A stretch of DNA of 5,426 nucleotides. Source: Rhodospirillaceae bacterium. GTDB lineage: Bacteria > Pseudomonadota > Alphaproteobacteria > UBA8366. The stretch covers positions 35,048-40,473 of the forward strand of contig PBCW01000038.1 in NCBI GenBank assembly GCA_002718015.1, read 5' to 3'. The translations under genes were made by a program, and so were the position numbers. Within the stretch, counting starts at the first letter, position 1. Every line of letters begins with the position of its first letter. The notes under the pieces are model-generated. The model did not search any database. It was not told the origin of the DNA and saw only the letters and a program-made list of their open reading frames with translations. Positions 1-5,426 of this stretch are shown piece after piece.

Positions 1-198
1 CGATTTATGCTATTTACGTGTAACAAAATACCCGAACGATTTGTCTGCGGTTAAACAGGGGGTCGCAACTTAGCGATTGATACGGACCATGCTCTCGCTC
101 GAACAAACGTATTAATCTTCTCATGTTCCATTTTTAGGAAGTTTTGTGCATACTGATCCTAAATTTTAACGCGCGACATGCGCGAGTAAGGGGAAAAA
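1..198. other. Leader region upstream of the GGT-like gene, no convincing gene
   Basis: I see no supported gene here. One + frame is open from the window edge to a TAG at 71-73 and could be the last 23 codons of a gene lying to the left, but the peptide is not recognisable. A 36-codon minus-strand frame (14-124) lacks a proper ribosome site and looks random. No good sigma-70 pair was found: TTGATA (77-82) and TATTAA (110-115) are 27 bases apart, which is too far. The last 30 bases hold a short GC hairpin and the Shine-Dalgarno of the next gene, so its promoter presumably lies in this stretch or further left. Confidence 0.5.
170..184 (+). promoter_or_regulatory. Small GC-rich hairpin just upstream of the GGT-like gene's ribosome site
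   Basis: The arms CGCGC (170-174) and GCGCG (180-184) are perfect inverted repeats around the 5-base loop GACAT. The structure ends only 3 bases before the Shine-Dalgarno AAGGGG at 188-193. It could be a short operator in DNA or an mRNA hairpin that modulates initiation. A five-pair arm built only from G and C can arise by chance, so this is a weak call. Confidence 0.25.
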
Positions 199-1911
199 AT
201 GGTTTCTTTCCAACCCACGCAACTCGGCACCAGGCACATGTGCTCGGCTGGTCATTATTTAGCCGCACGATCAGGATATGAAATACTGGAGGCTGGCGGT
301 AACGCGATTGATGCGGGCGTAGCGGCTGGCATGGCACTGGCTGTTTTGCAAAGCGATATAGTAAATGTCGGTGGGGTGGCCCCCATGATTTTTTATCTTG
401 CTGATACTGATGAAGTAAAGTCAATCAGTGGACTAGGTTGGTGGCCAAAAGCCACGGATATAAACATGTTTATCTCTGATAATGGTGGAGCGATTCCTCA
501 TGGGGTACTGCGGAGCGTAATACCTGCTGCCCCAGCTGCTTGGATCGCAGCACTCAGAGAATATGGCACAATGAGCCTCGCTGAGGTTTCAGAGTCAGCA
601 ATCAAGTACGCTCGCGACGGCTTCGCAATGCATCCCACGATGCATAGCACTTTGGTGAACACTCAAGATAATCTGCGTCGTTGGCCGCAAAGCGCCGCTA
701 TATATTTGCCAAATGACAAAGTACCCGAGATTGGAGATAACTTCGTACAAGCAGATCTTGCGAGGACTCTCCAATATTTAGCAGATGAGGAAAGTGCAAC
801 ACAAGGCAGCCGAGAGGAACGGCTTCTGGCTGCTCACAAAGCTTTCTATGAGGGAGACCCGGCACAGGCGATTGTTAAGTACCATAAAGAAAATGATGGC
901 TTAATGACCGCGGAGGATTTGAAAGAATTCTACGTGGAAATTGAGGATCCAATTTCGCGCAACTATTTTGATTTTGAGATTTACACATGTCAGCCATGGT
1001 GTCAGGGGCCCGTACTGCTACAGATCATGTCTCTACTAGACGGCTTTGATTTGAAAGGAATGGGTCACAACACGGCAGACTACATTCACACAATTGCGGA
1101 ATGCATAAAACTCTCATTCGCTGATCGAGAACGCTACTATGGAGACCCTCGATTTATTGATGTGCCCATAGAATATTTGCTCTCTGAGGAATATGTCTCC
1201 ACAAGGCGAAAAATGATTGATATGGCAAATGCTTTTCCTGAACTGCCGCCTTTCGGTAATGTTCCTGGTTATGAAGGACAAGGAAGCGGGCCAACACCAG
1301 CAACAGTGCATGGGCCTGTGGAACATTCATATGACACATCTTATGCTTGCGCCGTCGACAAGAAGGGAAATGCTTTTTCAATAACACCCAGTGACAATTC
1401 TAGTCAGACGCCTATAATCCCCGGTATCGGTTGCGTAGCTTCTGGTCGTGGTTCACAAAACTGGGCCGTACCAGAACATGCATCGTGTGTAGCTCCTGGA
1501 AAACGTCCTAGACTGACACCCAATCCGGCCTTAGCAATTAAGAAAGGGTCAGTGACTATGCCGTTTGGCACGCCCGGTGGCGATGTACAATGTCAAGCCA
1601 TGGCTCAGGCCTTCCTTAACATCAATCTATTTCGTATGGACATGCAGGAAGCAATCGAGGCACCTCGTTTTGCTACCTACAGTCACCCTAATTCGTTTGA
1701 GCCGCATGAGTCAGACCCTGGGAAAATAAAAATTGAAAGTCGGGTGCCTCTAACAGTTCGCAACGAACTTGCAAATCGTGGACATATCGTCGAGGACTTT
1801 CCCTCACTTACACGTGCAGCAGGAGCAGTCTGCGCGATATACCGAGACGAAAAATCTAGGTTATTTGGTGCCGCTGATCCTCGTCGTCAATCTGGCATGT
1901 TGGGTTGGTAA
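199..1911 (+). CDS. Gamma-glutamyltransferase-family Ntn-hydrolase (amidase-like, substrate unknown)
   Basis: 570-residue member of the gamma-glutamyltransferase superfamily. These are made as one proenzyme and cut autocatalytically before a threonine that becomes the N-terminal nucleophile. The N-terminal part shows the family block EAGGNAIDAGVAAG (about 31-44) and YGTMSLAEV with ARDGF (about 122-143). The predicted cleavage and nucleophile site is D379/T380 in HSYDTSYACAVDKKGN, which would leave a large subunit of about 379 and a small one of about 191 residues. Other small-subunit landmarks are N400, GKRPRLTPNPAL (434-445), the oxyanion-loop motif GTPGGD (457-462) and the terminal GAADPRR. 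There is no signal peptide, so the enzyme should be cytoplasmic, unlike classical periplasmic GGT. The arginine and aspartate that bind the glutamyl group in E. coli GGT appear substituted, so another amide is likelier; oxamate amidohydrolase HpxW is a characterised relative of that kind. The ATG has AAGGGG 5 bases upstream, which favours it over M14. Family assignment is firm; substrate is unknown. Confidence 0.9.
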   Translation: MVSFQPTQLGTRHMCSAGHYLAARSGYEILEAGGNAIDAGVAAGMALAVLQSDIVNVGGVAPMIFYLADTDEVKSISGLGWWPKATDINMFISDNGGAIPHGVLRSVIPAAPAAWIAALREYGTMSLAEVSESAIKYARDGFAMHPTMHSTLVNTQDNLRRWPQSAAIYLPNDKVPEIGDNFVQADLARTLQYLADEESATQGSREERLLAAHKAFYEGDPAQAIVKYHKENDGLMTAEDLKEFYVEIEDPISRNYFDFEIYTCQPWCQGPVLLQIMSLLDGFDLKGMGHNTADYIHTIAECIKLSFADRERYYGDPRFIDVPIEYLLSEEYVSTRRKMIDMANAFPELPPFGNVPGYEGQGSGPTPATVHGPVEHSYDTSYACAVDKKGNAFSITPSDNSSQTPIIPGIGCVASGRGSQNWAVPEHASCVAPGKRPRLTPNPALAIKKGSVTMPFGTPGGDVQCQAMAQAFLNINLFRMDMQEAIEAPRFATYSHPNSFEPHESDPGKIKIESRVPLTVRNELANRGHIVEDFPSLTRAAGAVCAIYRDEKSRLFGAADPRRQSGMLGW

Positions 1912-1970
1912 CACTAAATCTTCAGTACAAAAACTTACAAGGTAACTTCCCCGCGGACATTTTCATGACC

Positions 1971-2006
1971 GCAAAAGTGGGTGACGCCTATCGCACCCCC
2001 TTATGC
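1971..2006. terminator. Imperfect hairpin between convergent genes, possible terminator
   Basis: The core stem pairs GGGTG (1979-1983) with CACCC (1994-1998). Two further C-G pairs form inside past a bulged A, leaving a CCTAT loop. After one mismatch, the stem resumes outward as GC-A-AAG against CTT-A-TGC, reaching 1971 and 2006 with one more mismatch. It sits 59 bases after the stop of the GGT-like gene and also downstream of the minus-strand glycosyltransferase. On the + strand a five-T run follows only at 2015-2019. On the minus strand a CTTTT run lies directly after the core stem. It may stop transcription from both sides, but neither side is a textbook intrinsic terminator. Confidence 0.4.
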
Positions 2007-2085
2007 TAAATGAATTTTTGAATTAGCCCCATGGTTATTTAATATTTAAACACCAATTTCTGTCCTGGATTTCCCCTGGCATTTT

Positions 2086-3180
2086 TTAATTTTTGTTACT
2101 GTATCCGTGGACTGCCTGAAAAGCAGCCACAGCCTTCTCCATCTGATACTCAGAAATAATTCGCTTTCGCCCTGAATGACCCATACTCCGTACTAATTTA
2201 ATATCGCGTTGCAGGCTCGCAATTGCTTGTGCAAGCAAAAAAGGTGAAGACGGAGGCACGACGATACCTGCGCTGCCTACAAGTCTATGAGCATCACCAA
2301 CATTGGTTGCAATCACGGCACGCTGACAGGCCATGGCCTCTCCGATAACATTTGAAAATCCCTCGCCAAAAGCTGAAGCAGACACGAGAACATCAATTGC
2401 TGCCAATAAGTCCGGTATGTCATCACGTTCCCCTAGAGCGATTAACCCTTGCGTAACCGGAAGTGTCTCTGTTCCTTTGCCAATTGCAAGTGCAGTAACT
2501 CCATCAACTTTCTCTAGTGCTGATAAGAAATTTGGATAATCCTTCATAGCGTCAACTCGAGCAACCGCGGCGATAACGAAGTCATCCTCATTAAGCCCTA
2601 ATTCTTTGCGAATACGACCACGTGCCGACGCTCTAAAGCGATAACGCTCAGTGTCGAAGAAGTTCGGAATAACAGCTGTACGCTTTGGCCTATAACCAAG
2701 TACCTCCGTATGAAATTTGAGCCCTGAATGTGAATTTGCAATTATCCCATCGGGAAATTTGGATAGCCAAGAACAAACACCTCTTAGGTATCGATACCGG
2801 CCACCATCCATATCTGAGCATCGTATGCCCCAAAAAAGTTTCGTGCACGAACGCCGTCCCGACAAGCACACCGCGAGTAAAGCTGCCAAATCAGCATGAT
2901 ACATCCAGCTTTGTATCACCGGGGGTTTTTCACATCTGATTAAACGCACCAGACGCATTAACGCTTTAAAACTGGGCTGACCTCGTCGCATGCCCAAACC
3001 GATCACGCGGCAACCAGCAGTCTGAAGCTTATCAAATTGCGATCCACCATCGACCAAGCTCACTACCAACGGGTGCTCGCCAACGCGCATTTTTTCAAGC
3101 GCTAAAGAAGTAAGCACACGTTCTGCGCCACCTGTATTTAGTCCCGTTATAACATGTAGAATCGAGGTTTTTTGATTCAC
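2086..3180 (-). CDS. Family 4 (GT-B fold) glycosyltransferase
   Basis: 364-residue glycosyltransferase of the GT4 type, normal length for the family. It should move a sugar from a nucleotide-sugar donor to a growing glycan or lipid-linked acceptor on the cytoplasmic side of the membrane. The N-terminal Rossmann half has the acceptor-side loop GLNTGGAER (13-21), the segment VIQSWMYHADLAA (88-100) and IIANS (146-150). The linker PNFFDTERY (172-180) leads to the donor-binding half. That half has R208 and K213 in ARVDAMKDYP, the usual phosphate-contacting pair, then DDIPDLLAAIDVLVSAS, and the EX7E signature at E273 and E281 in FGEGFSNVIGEAMA. No signal peptide or membrane span is seen. The start is GTG: an in-frame TAA lies two codons upstream, and AAGG stands 7 bases before the GTG. 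The gene is alone, convergent with the GGT-like gene and divergent from the TcuA-like gene, so context gives no pathway. Sugar and acceptor cannot be read from sequence; exopolysaccharide, O-antigen or another glycoconjugate are all possible. Confidence 0.92.
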   Translation of the reverse strand: MNQKTSILHVITGLNTGGAERVLTSLALEKMRVGEHPLVVSLVDGGSQFDKLQTAGCRVIGLGMRRGQPSFKALMRLVRLIRCEKPPVIQSWMYHADLAALLAVCLSGRRSCTKLFWGIRCSDMDGGRYRYLRGVCSWLSKFPDGIIANSHSGLKFHTEVLGYRPKRTAVIPNFFDTERYRFRASARGRIRKELGLNEDDFVIAAVARVDAMKDYPNFLSALEKVDGVTALAIGKGTETLPVTQGLIALGERDDIPDLLAAIDVLVSASAFGEGFSNVIGEAMACQRAVIATNVGDAHRLVGSAGIVVPPSSPFLLAQAIASLQRDIKLVRSMGHSGRKRIISEYQMEKAVAAFQAVHGYSNKN

Positions 3181-3187
3181 TGGTTAG

Positions 3188-3191
3188 CCTT
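3188..3191 (-). promoter_or_regulatory. Shine-Dalgarno AAGG fixing the GTG start of the glycosyltransferase
   Basis: Read on the minus strand, AAGG is followed by the 7 bases CTAACCA and then GTG at 3180-3178. The TAA inside that spacer is in frame, which rules out any longer reading. The next in-frame ATG is codon 31, inside the conserved domain and past the GGAER motif. GTG is therefore the only sensible start. Confidence 0.7.
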
Positions 3192-3246
3192 GCAAAATTC
3201 CTAGTAACAATAATTAACTTTCAAAATGAACTACCTTTTCAGCGAT

Positions 3247-3258
3247 TGAATACATTCA
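3247..3258. repeat. Short palindrome TGAAT-AC-ATTCA, possible operator
   Basis: Perfect 5-base arms surround a 2-base centre. The site lies 67 bases upstream of the glycosyltransferase start and downstream of its predicted promoter, so it would fall in that gene's 5' leader. The symmetry would suit a dimeric repressor. No regulator is encoded in the window and no second copy was seen in the spacer, so function is inference only. Confidence 0.25.
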
Positions 3259-3333
3259 GTTTTTTAGTCAAAATTAGCTTCACCCCTCTATCCTCATCGG
3301 TCACACTTAAGTTTTGGTTGGTCGATATAAAAA

Positions 3334-3342
3334 ATTATACCA
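3334..3342 (-). promoter_or_regulatory. Extended -10 promoter (TGGTATAAT) facing the glycosyltransferase
   Basis: On the minus strand the sequence reads TGG-TATAAT, a perfect -10 hexamer with the TGn extension. About 16-17 bases upstream there is only a T-rich segment (TTTTTC or ATTTTT) in the -35 position, and an extended -10 can tolerate that. Initiation would be near 3327, giving a leader of roughly 145 bases before the GTG. A second TATAAT at 3371-3376 on the same strand has a poorer -35 (TTAGGC) and may be an alternative start. Confidence 0.5.
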
Positions 3343-3533
3343 CAGCATATCTCTTGAAAAATTCTATAAGATTATACACTTAATTAGTCTATGCTGCCTA
3401 AATGGTGCGGCATATTTGCATAGTATCTTTTAGTAACACGTGAAATAGTGTATTCGCTGATTTACGTTATAGGTGTTAGGATACTGTCTTTTTATTTGTA
3501 GCGTTCACCGACGGGATAAATTTTGGAGGAAAT

Positions 3534-5015
3534 ATGACTGATAAAGAATATGATGTTGTTATTATCGGTGCAGGAAATGCGGCCATGTGTGCGGCCTTCT
3601 CCGCTCACGAACATGGCGCTAGCGTTATCATGTTGGAGAGTGCTACCGAAGACGAAGCTGGTGGAAATAGTCGTTACACAGCGGGAGCTGTCCGTTTCGC
3701 ACACAACGGGTTACAGGATGTGGCTGCACTGGTGGATCTTACTGACGAAGAAAAAGAAAAAAATGACTTTGGCACCTACACCACAGATCAGTATTTCGAT
3801 GATATGTTCCGCGTTACACAATATCGTACAGACCCAGAACTTTGCGAAACGCTTGTAACGAGATCAAATGAGACCATGCATTGGCTTCGTGATAATGGGA
3901 TGAGGTTTATGCCGATGTATAAGCGTCAAGCATTCGAAGTCGATGGAAAAATGAAATTCTGGGGGGGGCTGGTCCTTGAATTTTGGGGAGGAGGACATGG
4001 CATTTGGGAGATGCAATATAAGGAGTCCCAGAAAAAGGGTATTCCTGTTTTGTTTGAACATAGAGCGGTGGAACTTCTATATGACAACGAAAAAGTTTTC
4101 GGAGTAAAGGTAAAGCATGACGGAAAGGTTGCTGAAATCAGGGCGAAGTCAGTTGTGCTTGCGTGTGGCGGATTCGAAGCGAATTCGGATTGGCGTACTC
4201 GTTACATGGGTCCAGGTTGGGATCTCGTTAAAGTACGCGGCACTCGGCATAATATGGGTGCTGGAATTAAGATGGCTTTAGATATAGGCGCAATGCCCTA
4301 TGGTAACTGGTCTGGCGGTCATGCTGTCGGGTGGGACCTTAACGCTCCTGAATTTGGTGACTTAGCAGTCGGAGACAATTTTCAGAAGCATTCCTACCCT
4401 CTTGGGATAATGGTGAATGCCACTGGTAAACGGTTTGTAGATGAGGGGGCAGATTTTCGCAATTATACCTATGCGAAGTATGGGAAAGAAATACTCAATC
4501 AACCAGCTCAATTTGCTTGGCAAATATTCGATCAAAAGGTAACTGAACTTTTGAGAGATGAGTATCGTATTCGCCAAATGACCAAGGTTCAATCCGACAC
4601 TCTTGAAGGCTTGGTCGAACAGCTAGAAGGTGTGGATGCCGCGCAATGCCTTAAAACTATTAATGAGTTTAATGGCTCTGTGATGGAGGACGTTCGGTTT
4701 AACCCAGCAGTTCTTGATGGACGTGGAACGAAGGGACTTGACGTTCCAAAAACTAATTGGGCTAACAAACTCGATAAGCCTCCTTACGAGGCTTACGCTA
4801 TCACGTGTGGCATTACATTTACGTTTGGCGGGCTTCGCATTAATAATCAGGGGCAAGTTCTTGATAGTGACCTGCGCCCAATTGATGGTCTACATGCTGC
4901 CGGAGAACTTGTAGGCGGTTTGTTTTATTTTAATTATGCGGGTGGTACTGGTCTTATGAATGGTTCAGTCTTTGGCCGTATAGCTGGTGCAAAGGCTGCA
5001 GGTGTAGACCTATAA
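3534..5015 (+). CDS. FAD-dependent dehydrogenase, TcuA-like (tricarballylate dehydrogenase family)
   Basis: 493-residue flavoprotein of the fumarate reductase/succinate dehydrogenase flavoprotein superfamily, closest in pattern to TcuA. In Salmonella TcuA oxidises tricarballylate to cis-aconitate and TcuB reoxidises its FAD. The N-terminal dinucleotide fold is YDVVIIGAGNAA (6-17), with E35 ending the second strand to bind the adenosine ribose. GGNSRYTAGAVR (43-54) is the second flavin-contacting block. KFWGGLVLEFWGGGHG (141-156) resembles TcuA-type proteins, and VVLACGGFEAN (207-217) is the usual strand-turn segment. The substrate-side motif GKRFVDE (298-304) carries R300 and E304, as in fumarate reductases. 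The C-terminal FAD block is GLHAAGELVGGLFYFNYAGGTGLM (452-475). No signal peptide, haem-binding motif or Fe-S cysteine cluster is present, so it should be cytoplasmic and need a separate electron acceptor. GGAGG (3525-3529) lies 4 bases before the ATG. The gene stands alone, with no TcuB, TcuC or TcuR neighbour. Flavoprotein class is firm; tricarballylate is only one possible substrate. Confidence 0.85.
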   Translation: MTDKEYDVVIIGAGNAAMCAAFSAHEHGASVIMLESATEDEAGGNSRYTAGAVRFAHNGLQDVAALVDLTDEEKEKNDFGTYTTDQYFDDMFRVTQYRTDPELCETLVTRSNETMHWLRDNGMRFMPMYKRQAFEVDGKMKFWGGLVLEFWGGGHGIWEMQYKESQKKGIPVLFEHRAVELLYDNEKVFGVKVKHDGKVAEIRAKSVVLACGGFEANSDWRTRYMGPGWDLVKVRGTRHNMGAGIKMALDIGAMPYGNWSGGHAVGWDLNAPEFGDLAVGDNFQKHSYPLGIMVNATGKRFVDEGADFRNYTYAKYGKEILNQPAQFAWQIFDQKVTELLRDEYRIRQMTKVQSDTLEGLVEQLEGVDAAQCLKTINEFNGSVMEDVRFNPAVLDGRGTKGLDVPKTNWANKLDKPPYEAYAITCGITFTFGGLRINNQGQVLDSDLRPIDGLHAAGELVGGLFYFNYAGGTGLMNGSVFGRIAGAKAAGVDL

Positions 5016-5028
5016 AAGGGGCGCAATC

Positions 5029-5071
5029 GTAACAAAACGGCGCAGCTTTTGAGCTTGCATCGTTTTGTTGC
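5029..5071. terminator. Long hairpin between convergent genes, likely transcription terminator
   Basis: AACAAAACG (5031-5039) pairs perfectly with CGTTTTGTT (5061-5069). A G-T wobble and a G-C pair extend the stem to 5029 and 5071. Inside, GCAGCT and AGCT-T-GC form an upper stem around a TTTG loop with one bulge. It starts 13 bases after the TcuA-like stop. On the + strand, six T (5084-5089) and five T (5095-5099) follow, but the first run is 12 bases beyond the stem. For the minus-strand gene it lies just past the stop, with only four T at the far side. Bidirectional termination is plausible, mainly from the + side. Confidence 0.5.
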
Positions 5072-5087
5072 TGCCTCTTATCGTTTT

Positions 5088-5426
5088 TTATAGCTTTTTG
5101 TCTCGCGCTTCGGCTATGAGGTCCAAAACCTCTGTATACCCAGATGCGAGACGGTTTTTACACTTTTCACGTAACCCAAGCGATGCACACCAACGAAGAG
5201 TATCCGCAGTTGCCTTAGCCATACGAGGCGTATGTCCTATTTCATTAAGTGTCTCGGTCACATTTTCCATTTCATCCGAACGCCGCTGAGCATGGATTAT
5301 GGTGCGTGGCATGTTAAAAGTACACTTCTCGCGCCAATTCATGCCTTTCATCGACTCTATAATTGAGTCGAGAACCTCGTCCTCAATATTAAAGTGTCGA
5401 GCAGCCTGCATACACTCAAGATAAAG
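5088..5426 (-). CDS. C-terminal part of a DUF1932 NAD(P)-dependent oxidoreductase (cut by window edge)
   Basis: The frame is open to the right edge, so only the last 112 residues are visible. The ATG at 5411 is internal, because LYLEC precedes it without a stop and continues the helix. The fragment matches the DUF1932 domain, the all-helical C-terminal half of a group of 6-phosphogluconate dehydrogenase/3-hydroxyisobutyrate dehydrogenase-like enzymes. The tell-tale block is NMPRTIIHAQRRSDEMENV (visible residues 38-56), followed by LNEIGHTPRMAKATADTLRW. In this superfamily the N-terminal half is a Rossmann NAD(P) domain and this half forms the dimer and part of the active site. The expected full length is about 290-310 residues, so roughly 190 residues should lie beyond 5426. 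The substrate is unknown; oxidation or reduction of a small 3-hydroxy acid is the usual chemistry. The gene converges on the TcuA-like gene with a 72-base spacer. Confidence 0.75.
   Translation of the reverse strand, partial: LYLECMQAARHFNIEDEVLDSIIESMKGMNWREKCTFNMPRTIIHAQRRSDEMENVTETLNEIGHTPRMAKATADTLRWCASLGLREKCKNRLASGYTEVLDLIAEARDKKL

Larger units (their letters stand above)
3181..3533. other. 353-base AT-rich divergent intergenic region
   Basis: This spacer separates the glycosyltransferase (leftward) from the TcuA-like gene (rightward) and should hold the promoters of both. It is clearly more AT-rich than the flanking genes. I found no RNA gene and no credible small ORF; the + ORF starting at ATG 3391 is only 10 codons long and lacks a ribosome site. 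Two minus-strand TATAAT hexamers occur, at 3334-3339 and 3371-3376; the first is the better promoter. No strong -35/-10 pair faces the TcuA-like gene. A TGAAT/ATTCA palindrome lies at 3247-3258. Confidence 0.6.

Noticed and set aside
2..73. Open + frame from the window edge to TAG, as a possible gene end
   Set aside because: Only 23 codons are visible and the peptide matches nothing I recognise. An open stretch this short is expected by chance.
14..124. Minus-strand 36-codon ORF divergent from the GGT-like gene
   Set aside because: It is short, has no convincing Shine-Dalgarno, and its peptide shows no recognisable family. It lies where the GGT-like promoter should be.
1114..1387. Overlapping minus-strand ORFs of 70 and 77 codons inside the GGT-like gene
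   Set aside because: They are shadows of a well-supported coding frame, with no family features or ribosome sites.
2038..2050. AT-only palindrome TTTAA-TAT-TTAAA in the convergent spacer
   Set aside because: Such a palindrome arises easily in AT-rich DNA. No GC stem or T run accompanies it, so I do not call it a terminator or operator.
2065..2080. Repeated CCTGG just after the glycosyltransferase stop
   Set aside because: The two copies are direct, not inverted, and only five bases long; they form no hairpin or target-site signature.
3268..3306. Minus-strand segment containing CGATGAG, considered as a hammerhead-type ribozyme core
   Set aside because: The required CUGAUGA core and the paired GAAA element are absent, and no three-stem layout could be drawn.
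3391..3423. Ten-codon ORF upstream of the TcuA-like gene, considered as a leader peptide
   Set aside because: It has no ribosome site, no run of regulatory codons and no downstream attenuator-type hairpin.
3437..3442. CACGTG hexamer upstream of the TcuA-like gene
   Set aside because: It is a single six-base palindrome without a longer dyad or second copy, expected by chance and not a known bacterial operator on its own.

Overview
The window reads as bacterial chromosome of mid GC content with AT-rich spacers, probably from a free-living, metabolically versatile proteobacterium. That guess rests on gene content only: a gamma-glutamyltransferase-like amidase, a TcuA-type flavoprotein and a DUF1932 dehydrogenase. 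No rRNA, tRNA or other taxonomic marker is present.

Layout from left to right. Positions 1-198 are a leader with no convincing gene, apart from a small GC hairpin and a good Shine-Dalgarno at its end. Positions 199-1911 (+) encode a 570-residue Ntn-hydrolase of the gamma-glutamyltransferase superfamily. Positions 1912-2085 are a convergent spacer with an imperfect hairpin. Positions 2086-3180 (-) encode a GT-B fold, GT4-type glycosyltransferase with a GTG start. Positions 3181-3533 are a 353-base AT-rich divergent spacer; it carries an extended -10 promoter facing the glycosyltransferase and a small palindrome. Positions 3534-5015 (+) encode a FAD-dependent dehydrogenase resembling tricarballylate dehydrogenase TcuA. 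Positions 5016-5087 are a convergent spacer with a long hairpin. Positions 5088-5426 (-) hold the C-terminal 112 residues of a DUF1932 dehydrogenase that runs off the right edge.

No two neighbouring complete genes share a strand, so nothing here is an operon and each gene looks separately transcribed. Three of the four genes (amidase-like hydrolase, TcuA-like flavoprotein, DUF1932 oxidoreductase) would fit catabolism of small amides or carboxylic acids, but the sequence does not prove a shared pathway. The glycosyltransferase belongs to surface polysaccharide or glycoconjugate synthesis and looks unrelated to its neighbours.

I found no mobile element, CRISPR array, toxin-antitoxin pair, phage gene or defence system, and no strong sign of an undescribed system. 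The most notable point is that the gamma-glutamyltransferase homologue keeps its catalytic threonine but appears to have lost the residues that hold a gamma-glutamyl group.
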